Assembly (NCBI RefSeq): GCF_001613065.1
Contig: NZ_BDBQ01000008.1
Span: 16,863 to 80,862 of the forward strand
Source of the DNA: Nocardia miyunensis NBRC 108239
GTDB lineage: Bacteria; Actinomycetota; Actinomycetes; Mycobacteriales; Mycobacteriaceae
Direction of reading: 5' to 3'
DNA length: 64,000 nt
The number at the start of each line of letters is the position of its first letter. Position 1 is the stretch's first letter. A model generated the notes under the pieces. It was not told where the DNA came from and searched no databases. It worked only from the letters and a program-made list of their open reading frames with translations. Positions 56,108-64,000 of this stretch are shown here, one piece after another. A program made the translations under genes and the position numbers.

Positions 56108-56902
56108 ATGACGCTCACCCATCCGGCCTACGGGCAACTGCGTACGGTCACCCCGACCGCATCGGTCCTGCTGGCGAACAACCCCAACCAGATGACCCTG
56201 CAGGGCACCAACACCTGGATCCTGCGCGCCCCCGGACGATCCGATTGCGTCGTGATCGATCCGGGGCCCAAGGATCGTGAGCACAGCGCGGCGATCGCGC
56301 GGGAGACCGGGGGAAATATCGCCCTCACCCTGATCACGCACCACCATCACGACCACACCGGCGGCATCGATCGGCTCACGAAGCTGACCGGGACCACGGT
56401 GCGCGCGGTGGATCCGGAGCATCTGCGCGGTTCGGCCACCCCGCTGGCCGACGGTGAGGTCGTCGAGGCGGCCGGGCTGCGCATCACGGTCCTGGCTACT
56501 CCCGGGCACACTACCGATTCGGTGAGTTTCGTCCTCGACGACGCCGTCCTGACCGGCGACACCGTGCTCGGCAGCGGAACCACCGTGCTCGAATCGCGCG
56601 ACGGCGCGCTGGGCGACTACCTCGCCTCGATGGACCGTCTGCTCGAGGTGGCCCCGGGCCGGGCCCTGCTGCCCGCACACGGCCCCGACCACCCCGAGGC
56701 CGAGCCGGTCCTGCGCTACTACATCCAGCATCGCCAGGAACGCCTGGAGCAGGTGCGCGCGGCACTGCGCGAACTGGGCCCGAACGCCAAGCCGCTACAG
56801 GTCGTCGCGAAGGTCTACGCCGACGTCGACAAGAAGCTCTGGCCCGCGGCCCGCAGCTCGGTCAAGGCCCAACTGGCCTACTTGCGCAGCCAACAGAACT
56901 AG
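56108..56902 (+). CDS. metallo-beta-lactamase-fold hydrolase (Rv3677c-like)
   Basis: A 264-residue MBL-fold protein. The zinc-binding motif is HHHHDHTGG with surrounding TLITHHHHD, then ATPGHTTDS, VLTGDTVLG and LPAHGPDH supply the remaining ligands. The C-terminal helical domain is LRYYIQHRQERLEQ followed by VYADVDKKLWPAARSSVKAQL, seen in LACTB2-like enzymes, a group that includes endoribonucleases and thioester hydrolases. The ATG has AGAAGG seven bases upstream. Copy C of the hairpin repeat begins at its stop codon. Confidence 0.9.
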   Translation: MTLTHPAYGQLRTVTPTASVLLANNPNQMTLQGTNTWILRAPGRSDCVVIDPGPKDREHSAAIARETGGNIALTLITHHHHDHTGGIDRLTKLTGTTVRAVDPEHLRGSATPLADGEVVEAAGLRITVLATPGHTTDSVSFVLDDAVLTGDTVLGSGTTVLESRDGALGDYLASMDRLLEVAPGRALLPAHGPDHPEAEPVLRYYIQHRQERLEQVRAALRELGPNAKPLQVVAKVYADVDKKLWPAARSSVKAQLAYLRSQQN

Positions 56903-57027
56903 CTGTGTCTTCGGCCTCCGCTCCGCTCCGGCGGTTCGCGGCCCCCTGAGTCCCGTCGCTCGGCCCCGTGTCGGGCACTCGTTCCTCGCACCCGCCACGC
57001 GTCCGAGCGACGGGACGGGCCGCGAAC
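56902..57027. repeat. two-stem hairpin repeat, copy C
   Basis: Same arms as copy B (outer GTTCGCGGCCC / GGGCCGCGAAC, inner GTCCCGTCGCTCGG / CCGAGCGACGGGAC) and the same loop. The CTAGCTGTGTCTT prefix is shared with copy D. It starts at the MBL hydrolase stop. Confidence 0.8.
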
Positions 57028-57092
57028 AGGTTGACCTTGTCCGGAGCTGGCAGAACCAGGTGTCGTGAGCGTCCCTGCACCGACTTGCGCTC

Positions 57093-57119
57093 CATCCGGG
57101 GCCGAAACAGCCCCGGATG
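57093..57119. terminator. bidirectional hairpin terminator
   Basis: CATCCGGGGC and GCCCCGGATG (10 perfect pairs, 7-base loop) lie between copy C and the end of crp, in the convergent interval. Confidence 0.7.
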
Positions 57120-57142
57120 ACATCACATGTGGCGCAAATACG

Positions 57143-57817
57143 TCAGCGCGCGCGGCGAGCCAGGCGCTCCGAATCGGAGATCAGGACGCTCTTGCCCTCC
57201 AGGCGCAGCCAGCCGCGGTGCGCGAAATCGGCCAGGGCCTTGTTCACGGTCTCCCGGGAGGCGCCGACCAGCTGGGCGATCTCCTCCTGGGTGAGGTCGT
57301 GGGTGACGCGCAGCGCACCGGCTTCCTGTGTGCCGAACCGCTGGGCCAGCGTCAGCAGCGCCTTCGCCACACGTCCGGGGACGTCGGTGAAGATCAGGTC
57401 GGCCAGGTTGTTGTTGGTGCGGCGCAGACGTCGGGCCAGCACGCGCAGCAGCTGCTCGGCGATCTCCGGGCGCTGATCGATCCACGACTTGAGCGCGTCG
57501 CGATCCATGGTGACGGCGCGAACCTCGGTCACGGTGGTGGCGGTGGAGGTGCGCGGACCCGGATCGAAGATCGAGAGCTCGCCGAACATGTCCGACGGGC
57601 CCATGATGGTCAGCAGATTCTCTCGTCCGTCCGGCGAGCGACGGCCGATCTTCACCTTGCCGGAGGTGATGATGAACAACCGGTCGCCCGGCTCACCCTC
57701 GTTGAAGATGATGTGTCCGCGGGGGAAGTCCACGGGCTGTAGTTGTTTGGCGAGAGCTGCCACTGCGGTGGGCTCGACGCCTTGGAAGATGCCTGCTCTG
57801 GCGAGGGCCTCGTCCAC
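57143..57817 (-). CDS. crp: Crp/GlxR cAMP-responsive regulator
   Basis: A 224-residue Crp/Fnr protein: cyclic-nucleotide domain with [29 protein letters not shown] (in parts: [19 protein letters not shown]) and [17 protein letters not shown], central dimer helix, and the winged [29 protein letters not shown]. It corresponds to Rv3676, the global cAMP receptor protein of mycobacteria (GlxR in corynebacteria). Candidate sites in this window include the one upstream of whiB4. The 249-base upstream gap shows promoter sequence only. Confidence 0.95.
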   Translation of the reverse strand: MDEALARAGIFQGVEPTAVAALAKQLQPVDFPRGHIIFNEGEPGDRLFIITSGKVKIGRRSPDGRENLLTIMGPSDMFGELSIFDPGPRTSTATTVTEVRAVTMDRDALKSWIDQRPEIAEQLLRVLARRLRRTNNNLADLIFTDVPGRVAKALLTLAQRFGTQEAGALRVTHDLTQEEIAQLVGASRETVNKALADFAHRGWLRLEGKSVLISDSERLARRAR

Positions 57818-58066
57818 GAATGTGCTCCTTATGGGAATTGACGGTGTACTGGCGGCGCCAGCGGGTCCCTACGTGGTGACGACGCAAGCTGCCGCCTGCG
57901 GGCCCGTCGCTGTCGCCCCGGTCTGGGATCGGAGCGGCCGACAGTGCAGTCTACTTTGCATTCGGGCAGCGTAGTGACAGACACCACGTAGATGCGGTTG
58001 GTGAAACGACCGCGATGCCCGAATGGTTCCCGCCGCACCCGTGTCGTGCCGGTGCGGCGCGCCGGA

Positions 58067-58309
58067 TCAGCTCGCCTGTGCGACGTCCAGTTCGTCGCCG
58101 CGGGCGCGTCTGCGGCCGGGGTGCGCCGCGGCGGCCGGTACGCCCAGCTTCGCGAGCTCGTTGACCTCGGCATTGCTGGCGCGTTCGAGGTATTGCTGGA
58201 CCTCTTCTTCCGGTTCGAGCAGTTTGCGAAGCCGATTTTCGACCCGTTCCATGAACAGTGCGAACAGCATCAGCACCACCGGGAAGAGCACCACAGCGAG
58301 TCCTTGCAT
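58067..58309 (-). CDS. small membrane protein (Rv3675-like)
   Basis: An 80-residue protein with one N-terminal transmembrane helix ([16 protein letters not shown], residues ~6-21), a charged helix with REVENRL-type heptads ([22 protein letters not shown]) and a basic Ala/Arg-rich tail. It occupies the position of Rv3675 between crp and nth. Function unknown. The start is uncertain: the ATG used has no clear ribosome site, and an ATG 16 codons upstream is possible. Confidence 0.7.
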   Translation of the reverse strand: MQGLAVVLFPVVLMLFALFMERVENRLRKLLEPEEEVQQYLERASNAEVNELAKLGVPAAAAHPGRRRARGDELDVAQAS

Positions 58310-58475
58310 ATCGAGGAGTAAACACGGAGAAGGTCTCAGATGGAACACGGGAGGCATTCTCTGTCGCCTCGGTCACGGTGCGAACGTCGCTGTCGCGCAC
58401 TCGATCGACCCGATTTCCCCGGGTCGCGCGACTCATTGGCGGAACGTTGTCGGCGTGGTTCCGTATGGTGGACGC

Positions 58476-59282
58476 GTGCGTAAACCCGCCGTTCCCGCTT
58501 CCAGCGCCGCCGCCGAACCGCGGCGGCGCGACACGTCCGCCTCCCGCACGGCCAAATTCGCCGCCGAGACCAGGCTCGGCCTGGTACGTCGCGCGCGCCG
58601 GATGAATCGGACACTGGCGCTGGCATTTCCGGACGCGCACTGCGAGCTCGATTTCACGACCCCGCTCGAATTGGCGGTCGCCACAATCCTTTCCGCGCAA
58701 TGCACCGATGTCCGCGTGAATATGACCACGCCCGCGCTGTTCGCCCGCTACCGCGATGCGCGCGCCTATGCCGAGGCCGATCGCACCGAACTCGAGGAGT
58801 ACATCCGCCCGACCGGCTTCTATCGCAACAAGGCGTCCGCGCTGATCGGTCTGGGCCAGGCTCTGCTGGAGCGGCACGACGGTGTACTTCCGGCGAGCCT
58901 GGACGAATTGGTGAAATTGCCCGGAATCGGACGCAAGACCGCGAATGTCATTCTGGGTAACGCGTTCGATGTGCCCGGTATCACAGTCGACACGCATTTC
59001 GGGCGACTGATCCGGCGCTGGGGATGGACCACCGAGGAGGATCCGGTCAAGGTCGAGCACATCGTCGGCGAGCTGATCGAGCGCAAGGAGTGGACGATGC
59101 TCTCGCACCGGGTGATCTTCCACGGTCGCCGGGTGTGTCATGCCCGTAAACCGGCGTGCGGCGCCTGTCTGCTGGCCAAGGACTGCCCGTCCTTCGGGGC
59201 CGGTCCGACCGATCCGGCTACCGCGGCGGCGCTGGTCAAGGGGCCGGAGGCGGAGCATCTGCTCGAACTGGTGAACCGGTGA
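58476..59282 (+). CDS. nth: endonuclease III
   Basis: A 268-residue DNA glycosylase/AP lyase that removes oxidised pyrimidines. The helix-hairpin-helix is [14 protein letters not shown] with the catalytic Lys, the active-site Asp is in [14 protein letters not shown], and the C-terminal 4Fe-4S ligands are [17 protein letters not shown] (Cys-x6-Cys-x2-Cys-x5-Cys). A basic 30-residue extension precedes the core. GTG start has a TATGGT -10 six bases upstream, so it is probably leaderless. It overlaps the next gene by four bases (GTGA). Confidence 0.95.
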   Translation: MRKPAVPASSAAAEPRRRDTSASRTAKFAAETRLGLVRRARRMNRTLALAFPDAHCELDFTTPLELAVATILSAQCTDVRVNMTTPALFARYRDARAYAEADRTELEEYIRPTGFYRNKASALIGLGQALLERHDGVLPASLDELVKLPGIGRKTANVILGNAFDVPGITVDTHFGRLIRRWGWTTEEDPVKVEHIVGELIERKEWTMLSHRVIFHGRRVCHARKPACGACLLAKDCPSFGAGPTDPATAAALVKGPEAEHLLELVNR

Positions 59283-59917
59283 GGTCCATTCCCCCGGCCT
59301 GGCGATGGACGTTCGTCGGCTTGATCGTGATCGTCGCGCTCGCGGTGGCGGTATGGCCGCGCGGACGTCACGAAAATCCTTCCGGCACAACGGCGACCGC
59401 GTTGAAGGTCCCCGCCTCGGTGAGTGCCGGGCAGCGCTCGGCCGCCGCCCTGGCCGATTGCCCGACGGCCACCGCGCCGGGCCCGGCGAAGGGTCCGCTG
59501 GCGGGTATCGGCCTGGACTGCCTGGCCGACGGCCGCACGGTCGATCTGGGCGCGGCCCTGGCCGGTAAACCGGCCCTGCTGAACCTGTGGGCGTACTGGT
59601 GCGCACCCTGCGCCCAGGAGTTGCCCGCACTGCAGCAGTTCGCCGATCGCGTCGGCTCGGCGATGACGGTGCTCACCGTGCACAGCGACCCGAACGAGTC
59701 GATGGGCCTGGCCCGGTTGCAGGATCTGAAGGTCCATCTGCCCGGCGTGGAGGACGGCGACGGCCGGGTGCGGACCGCGGTCGGGGCGGTCCCGGCGCTG
59801 CCGATCTCGGTGCTGGTCCGCGCCGACGGTTCGATCGCCAAGGTCGTCTCGCGCCCGTTCGACGACGTCACGGACATCAGTGCGACGGTCGCCGCCGAAT
59901 TGGGGGTGCGCGCGTGA
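59279..59917 (+). CDS. membrane-anchored TlpA-like thioredoxin-fold protein
   Basis: A 212-residue protein: one N-terminal membrane helix ([17 protein letters not shown], residues ~10-26), then a thioredoxin domain whose active site [13 protein letters not shown] carries the CxxC pair, with [13 protein letters not shown] (cis-Pro). Such proteins act outside the membrane in disulfide reduction or cytochrome/cell-wall maturation. It corresponds to Rv3673c and is translationally coupled to nth (GTGA) and to the NUDIX gene (GTGA). Reduction of the neighbouring protease MarP's disulfide is possible but unproven. Confidence 0.88.
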   Translation: MRSIPPAWRWTFVGLIVIVALAVAVWPRGRHENPSGTTATALKVPASVSAGQRSAAALADCPTATAPGPAKGPLAGIGLDCLADGRTVDLGAALAGKPALLNLWAYWCAPCAQELPALQQFADRVGSAMTVLTVHSDPNESMGLARLQDLKVHLPGVEDGDGRVRTAVGAVPALPISVLVRADGSIAKVVSRPFDDVTDISATVAAELGVRA

Positions 59918-60816
59918 CCGATCGGGATCGGGGTGGCCGTCGCGCGCCCGGTACCGGATGCGGCTACCGTGCTCGGGACCGGTCCGATACGGCTGCCGTT
60001 GGCAGTCCGGCCGCCGCGGGCGGTGAACACGGCGATGCGGCCGGAGGAGGCAGAGTGCGCGACCGCGAGGGGCGTGAGGAGTCCGGCGCGCGCCCGGATC
60101 TGGTGACCGAGGACATCCCGACCTGGTTGCGCGGCGTCGTCGAACGCAAACCGGCCGATCCGACCGGGACCAATCCGGTACTGAATCGGACGGCGATGAA
60201 GCAGGTCGTCGCCAGCGCGATGCGCCCGCGTCAGGCGGCGGTGCTCGTACTGTTCGGCGGTGCGCCCGAGGCCGATCCGTCGGCGCCGGGCGGACTGCCC
60301 GCCGACGCCGACGTGCTGCTCACCCAGCGCGCGGCCACGCTGCGCCAGCATCGCGGGCAGGTCGCGTTTCCGGGCGGCGGTGTGGAACCCGGCGATCAGG
60401 GCCCGGTCGACACCGCGTTGCGCGAGGCGTGGGAGGAGACCGGGGTGGACCGCGCGGGCGTCGATCCGCTCGCGGTGCTCCCGAAGATCTTCGTGCCGCC
60501 GTCGCGTTTCGACGTGACGCCGGTGCTGGCGTACTGGCGCACACCCGGCGCGGTGGGGGTGGTCAGCGAAACCGAGGCCGCGCGGGTGACACGGGTGCGG
60601 ATCGCGGATCTGATCGATCCGGCGAACCGGTTCGTCGTGCGGCATCCGCTGGGATACATGAGCCCGGCGTTCGAGGTCGACAGCATGCTCGTGTGGGGAT
60701 TCACCGCCGGTGTACTGGCCGGTCTGCTGGCGGTTTCGGGATGGGAGCGGGAATGGGATCCGCACGACGTGCGTGATCTGCAGACCGCACTCGAAGCAGT
60801 TGGCATGACGTTATGA
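59914..60816 (+). CDS. NUDIX CoA pyrophosphatase (Rv3672c-like)
   Basis: A 300-residue protein. A disordered ~65-residue Gly/Arg/Asp-rich N-terminus precedes LVTEDIPTWLRGVVE. The Nudix box is GGGVEPGDQGPVDTALREAWEETGV with REAWEETGV as the metal-binding core, and LLTQRAATLRQHRGQVAFPGG is the CoA-pyrophosphatase subfamily motif. These enzymes split CoA to 3',5'-ADP and phosphopantetheine. GTG start overlaps the stop of the upstream gene. The next gene, marP, follows after 58 bases. Confidence 0.9.
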   Translation: MTDRDRGGRRAPGTGCGYRARDRSDTAAVGSPAAAGGEHGDAAGGGRVRDREGREESGARPDLVTEDIPTWLRGVVERKPADPTGTNPVLNRTAMKQVVASAMRPRQAAVLVLFGGAPEADPSAPGGLPADADVLLTQRAATLRQHRGQVAFPGGGVEPGDQGPVDTALREAWEETGVDRAGVDPLAVLPKIFVPPSRFDVTPVLAYWRTPGAVGVVSETEAARVTRVRIADLIDPANRFVVRHPLGYMSPAFEVDSMLVWGFTAGVLAGLLAVSGWEREWDPHDVRDLQTALEAVGMTL

Positions 60817-60874
60817 GCCGGTCGGGTTCGGGCCCGGCAGGGCTGCGTCCATCGGCGGCAGTGGGGAAGACACT

Positions 60875-62068
60875 ATGACCTCGTCGGACTGGCTCGATAT
60901 CGCGGTCGTGATCATCGCGCTGCTGGCCGCCTCCTCGGGCTGGCGGCAGGGTGCGGTGGCCTCCGCGCTGGCCTTCCTCGGCGTGATCCTGGGCGCGGTG
61001 GCGGGCATCCTGATCGCGCCGCACATCCTGATCCACATCGCCGAGGGCCGCAAACGCGTGCTGGTCGGCGTTGTGCTGATCGTGGCGCTGGTGATCGTCG
61101 GCGAGGTGGCCGGCATGGTGCTGGGCCGTGCGGCCCGCAGCGGGATGCGCAATACGTTCATCCGCGCCGTGGACAGCGTGGTCGGCGCGTGCCTGCAACT
61201 GGTCGCGGTCCTGGCCACCGCCTGGCTGCTGGCCCTGCCGCTGGCCTCCTCCTCGCAACCGGCGATCGCGGAGGCGGTGAACGGGTCGCGGGTGCTCTCG
61301 GAGGTCAACAAGGTCGCGCCGAGCTGGCTGCGCCGGGTGCCCAACGAATTCTCCCGGCTGCTCAACACCTCCGGGCTGCCGGATGTGATCGGCCCGTTCA
61401 GCCGCGCGCCGATCGCCGCGGTCGCGCCGCCGGACGCGAGCGTGCTCAACAGTCCGGTCGCGGTCAACCTGCAGCACAGCGTGTTGCGCATCCGCGGTGT
61501 GGCGTCGAGTTGTCAACGGATGCTGGAGGGTTCGGGCTTCGTCGTCGCGTCCGAGCGGATCATGACCAACGCGCACGTGGTCGCCGGAACCAATTCCCTC
61601 CAGGTGGACACCGCTAAGGGACCGCTGGACGCCACCGTGGTGCTGTTCGACCCGTCCAAGGATGTGGCGGTGCTGGCCGTGCCCGGACTGCAGGCGCCGG
61701 TGATCCCGCTGGCCTCGGACACCGCGACCTCGGGGGAGAGTTCGATCGTGCTCGGGTATCCGGGCGGCGGCCCGTACACCGCCAGCGCGGCGCGGGTGCG
61801 CGAGACGCTGAACCTGACCGGTCCGAACATCTACAAGAGCGATACCGTCGAGCGCGAGGTCTACACCGTGCGCGGACAGGTCCGCGCGGGCAATTCCGGT
61901 GGGCCGCTGGTGGATACGCAGGGTGACGTGCTCGGCGTGGTGTTCGGCGCGGCCGTCACCGACGAGGACACCGGATATGTGCTGACCTTGAAGGAGGTCA
62001 AGTCCGATCTCGAGGTCGCCTCCGGCCGCACCGCCGCCGTGGGCACCGGACAGTGCGTCCTGAGCTAG
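60875..62068 (+). CDS. marP: membrane serine protease MarP
   Basis: A 397-residue protein: four N-terminal transmembrane helices of CvpA type (residues ~8-140), then a periplasmic trypsin-like protease. Catalytic residues by sequence: His234 (TNAHVVAG), Asp263 (SKDVAVLA) and Ser341 (AGNSGGPL). It corresponds to Rv3671c, which keeps cytoplasmic pH in acid and has a conserved disulfide (Cys near residues 210 and 395 here). It follows nth, TlpA-like and NUDIX genes in one operon, the same order as in mycobacteria. Confidence 0.95.
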   Translation: MTSSDWLDIAVVIIALLAASSGWRQGAVASALAFLGVILGAVAGILIAPHILIHIAEGRKRVLVGVVLIVALVIVGEVAGMVLGRAARSGMRNTFIRAVDSVVGACLQLVAVLATAWLLALPLASSSQPAIAEAVNGSRVLSEVNKVAPSWLRRVPNEFSRLLNTSGLPDVIGPFSRAPIAAVAPPDASVLNSPVAVNLQHSVLRIRGVASSCQRMLEGSGFVVASERIMTNAHVVAGTNSLQVDTAKGPLDATVVLFDPSKDVAVLAVPGLQAPVIPLASDTATSGESSIVLGYPGGGPYTASAARVRETLNLTGPNIYKSDTVEREVYTVRGQVRAGNSGGPLVDTQGDVLGVVFGAAVTDEDTGYVLTLKEVKSDLEVASGRTAAVGTGQCVLS

Positions 62069-62173
62069 GCGGCTCCGCTCCTCGCTTCCGCGGGACTTCA
62101 GCGTGTCCGTCGGGGCGGGGAGACTCGCGCGCCGGGCTGACAGTCAGGCGTTCGGGTGGTTGCCCCGGGCGGT

Positions 62174-63142
62174 TCAGCCGAGTAGTTTCGCGAGTTCCGC
62201 GGTGACTTCCGCAGGACGTTCCTGGTGCGCGAAATGGCCTGCGCCGGTGAGGGTTACGATTCGGCGGTCCGGGGACAGGCGTTGTCCGCGGCGCATGGTC
62301 GCGTCGAGGATGTAGCCGTCGGATTCGCCGTGCAGGGCCAGGACCGGGATGCGGACCGGTTCGCGCATCGCGGACATGAAGCGGTGGCCGTCGGGACGCC
62401 ACTGGCTGCGGAAAGCCCAGCGCTGATATTCCAGGGCACAGTGCGCGGTGCCGGAGATCCGGATGGCCGCGCGCATCCGGCGCGCGGTGTCGGCGAAATC
62501 GGCCGATCCGGCCCAGTCGGTTCCGGCCCGCTGCCGCAGCAGTCGTTCGATCTCGAATCCGTCCCGAGCCGTCAGCAGGCGTTCGCCGTAGCGGGGCGGC
62601 TGATAGCGCAGGAAGTTCGGCAGCCACATCCGGCGCTGCCGCCCGTCACGCAGTACGGCCTGTTTGAGCGCGACCGGATGCGGCGAACTCACCACCGCGA
62701 TCGAACGCACCAGCCGCGGATGCAGGACCGCGGTCGCCCAGCACACCAGCCCGCCCTCGGCATGGCCGACCAGGGTGGCGTCGGTGTGGCCCAGGGCGCG
62801 GATGAGTCCGGCGACGTCACCGGCGAGGGTCCAGCCGTCGTAGCCGCGCGGCGGCTTGTCCGAATCGCCGTATCCGCGCAGATCGACCGCGACCGCGCGG
62901 AAGCCCAGATCGGCCAGACCGGTCAGCTGATGCCGCCAGGACCACCAGAAGTCGCCGAATCCGTGCAGCAATAGCACCAGCGGCGCATTCGTATCCGACG
63001 TATCGTCTCCGCGCGCACCGGATCCGGATGCGGGCGCCGCCTCGGCGATGTGGAATCGAATGCCGTTGGCATGCACGTCCTTGTGGGCCCACGGTCCGTC
63101 ATAGCGGACGCTCGACGGATCCGGACTCGAGGTAGACGACAC
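62174..63142 (-). CDS. ephE: alpha/beta hydrolase, epoxide hydrolase-like (EphE-like)
   Basis: A 322-residue alpha/beta hydrolase. HGFGDFWWSW gives the oxyanion hole, the nucleophile elbow is VGHAEGGL with Glu replacing the Asp usual in epoxide hydrolases and Ala before it, LALHGESDGYILD carries the acid and GAGHFAHQERP the His. The lid region contains two Trp/Tyr-rich helices. It corresponds to Rv3670. Because the elbow reads GHAEGG, true epoxide hydrolase activity is doubtful. GTG start with a TACGCT -10-like element upstream. It is 22 bases after the holin-like gene. Confidence 0.8.
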   Translation of the reverse strand: MSSTSSPDPSSVRYDGPWAHKDVHANGIRFHIAEAAPASGSGARGDDTSDTNAPLVLLLHGFGDFWWSWRHQLTGLADLGFRAVAVDLRGYGDSDKPPRGYDGWTLAGDVAGLIRALGHTDATLVGHAEGGLVCWATAVLHPRLVRSIAVVSSPHPVALKQAVLRDGRQRRMWLPNFLRYQPPRYGERLLTARDGFEIERLLRQRAGTDWAGSADFADTARRMRAAIRISGTAHCALEYQRWAFRSQWRPDGHRFMSAMREPVRIPVLALHGESDGYILDATMRRGQRLSPDRRIVTLTGAGHFAHQERPAEVTAELAKLLG

Positions 63143-63164
63143 GCCGGAAAGCGTAACGGCCGTG

Positions 63165-63671
63165 CTACCGGCCGGACGTGTCGACCGCATCGCCGCTGTC
63201 CGACGCATGTGCACCCAGGCCCTGCGGCAGCACGGTTCGCGTCTCCTTCAGCGATTCGATGGTCTTGGACGGCGCCCGGAGTTTGCGCACCTTCCGATAT
63301 CCGAGCAGGGCGAAAACTGCGGTGGCCACGATCATCAGCCCGAACACGATCAGGAACGCCGCCCAGCGATAGAGCCACAGATCGAGCAGTTCGGCGAGGA
63401 AGAAGAAAAAGAAGAAGGTCGAGAACAGCAGGATCGTCAGCGCGACGATGAAGAAGACGCTGCCCTGCAGGCCCTTGCGGATCTCCCCGGTCACCTCTGC
63501 CTTGGCCAGCGACACTTCGGCGCGGACCAGGGTCGACATCTGTTCGGTGGCATCGCGAACCAGGTCTCCGATGCTCGCGGTACGCGTGGTGTCGACCTCG
63601 GACAGCGGAATAGAGGTAATGGCCCGGCCACTCTCGGCGCCCTGCCCGTTACCGCCCTGTGTGAAGCTCAA
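63165..63671 (-). CDS. phage-holin-superfamily-III (DUF1469) membrane protein
   Basis: A 168-residue protein: N-terminal polar 45 residues, two transmembrane helices (FFIVALTILLFSTFFFFFFLAELL in parts, and AAFLIVFGLMIVATAVFALL), and a short C-terminal tail. The TASIGDLVRDATEQMSTLVRAEVSLAKAEV segment (in parts) is typical of DUF1469, found in actinobacteria as Rv3669. No lysis gene is near, so this is a resident membrane protein rather than phage. It is co-transcribed with ephE. Confidence 0.85.
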   Translation of the reverse strand: MSFTQGGNGQGAESGRAITSIPLSEVDTTRTASIGDLVRDATEQMSTLVRAEVSLAKAEVTGEIRKGLQGSVFFIVALTILLFSTFFFFFFLAELLDLWLYRWAAFLIVFGLMIVATAVFALLGYRKVRKLRAPSKTIESLKETRTVLPQGLGAHASDSGDAVDTSGR

Positions 63672-63851
63672 TTGCTCGACCCTTCTCCCTGTCCCTGTGC
63701 TGTCCGGCCTGGGCCCTGCTCGCGGCAGCCCGCGCTCCGTCGAGTACGGCCCGTGGCAACACTATCGCCGAACCGTACGGACGAGCCGCCATTGCCGTCG
63801 TCAACACGCATCCGACCCGGACGTCGTCGCGAATTCTGCCACCAAGAGGCT

Positions 63852-63988
63852 AGCTGTGTCTTTGGCCTCCGCTTCGCTCCGGCGTGTTTTTCGGCGCCCT
63901 GAGGCTCGCCGTTCAGCGGCCGCCGCTTGCTCCTTCGTCGCGTACGCGGCGGCCGCTGAACGACGAGCCGCGCCGAAAAACCTTGGGG
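63852..63988. repeat. two-stem hairpin repeat, copy D (diverged stems)
   Basis: The lead TTGGCCTCCGCTTCGCTCC and CCCTGAG junction match the other copies, but both stems have different sequences: outer GTTTTTCGGCGC / GCGCCGAAAAAC and inner GGCTCG..GTTCAGCGGCCGCCGC pairing with its complement (63903-63926 / 63946-63969), 19-base loop. It lies in the 63672-64000 gap, where no gene is seen. Confidence 0.7.
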
Positions 63989-64000
63989 TGTAGTGGATTT

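Noticed and set aside
49403..57126. Short minus-strand frames reading through repeat copies A, B and C that share a peptide around RRSDAWRVRGTSARH
   Set aside because: The shared peptide is a by-product of the repeated DNA; substitutions among copies follow base pairing, not codon conservation.
63165..63671. Prophage lysis gene (holin-like protein)
   Set aside because: No endolysin, capsid or integrase genes nearby; the family is a normal actinobacterial membrane protein at this locus.

Overview
The window is a GC-rich (roughly 65-70 percent) actinobacterial chromosome segment. Many GTG starts, leaderless genes, a WhiB regulator, F420-type oxidoreductases, BagA/BagB ATPases, MarP, CYP51, CYP123 and CYP125-like P450s place it in Mycobacteriales, most likely Nocardia or a close relative. 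There is no phage, transposase or CRISPR array. M. tuberculosis Rv numbers below are family comparisons from memory, not search results.

Left part (1-14 kb): end of an LtrA-type membrane protein, a SRPBCC protein, DUF1918 and MarR genes, the aspartokinase/aspartate-semialdehyde dehydrogenase pair, an antitoxin with a wrecked YoeB/Txe toxin, a TetR/SnoaL divergent pair, a secreted serine hydrolase, an AAA+/TPR-membrane gene pair, a LUD-domain protein with a coupled upstream mini-ORF, and a compact second Rho factor.

Central part (14-43 kb): an island for sterol/steroid oxidation. It holds a GMC dehydrogenase divergent from a CYP125-like P450, glutathione peroxidase, CYP51, a TetR regulator, a methyltransferase / terpenoid-toroid / methyltransferase / glycosyltransferase group, an F420 oxidoreductase, a KstD-like flavoprotein, CMD, HIBADH and SDR genes, then CYP123 with an SDR, a 3Fe-4S ferredoxin, a SnoaL-like protein, an unknown 413-aa protein and a FadD19-like ligase, an acetoacetate-decarboxylase-like protein, an EchA19-like hydratase, an aldehyde dehydrogenase, a NiCoT transporter behind a cobalamin riboswitch, and a ChoD-like oxidase. 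Much of it resembles the Rv0763c-Rv0771 neighbourhood plus KstR-regulon genes. Two operator systems are visible: KstR-type boxes (15866, 36345, 38194) and a GACACGTGTC dyad repeated at the TetR, CYP51, SDR and CYP123 promoters.

Bridge (43-48 kb): ArsR/SRPBCC pair, XRE-DUF5753 regulator, DUF574-type methyltransferase, tRNA-Pro(CGG), and a membrane-anchored proline-rich protein.

Right part (47.8-64 kb): a block in the same gene content as M. tuberculosis Rv3683-Rv3669: metallophosphoesterase, ponA2, whiB4, bagB, bagA, DUF4177, RidA, MBL hydrolase, crp, a small membrane protein, nth, a TlpA-like thioredoxin, a NUDIX CoA pyrophosphatase, marP, ephE and a holin-like protein. A YqeY gene is inserted. 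Four copies of a large two-stem hairpin repeat lie between genes here, and their stems show compensatory changes.
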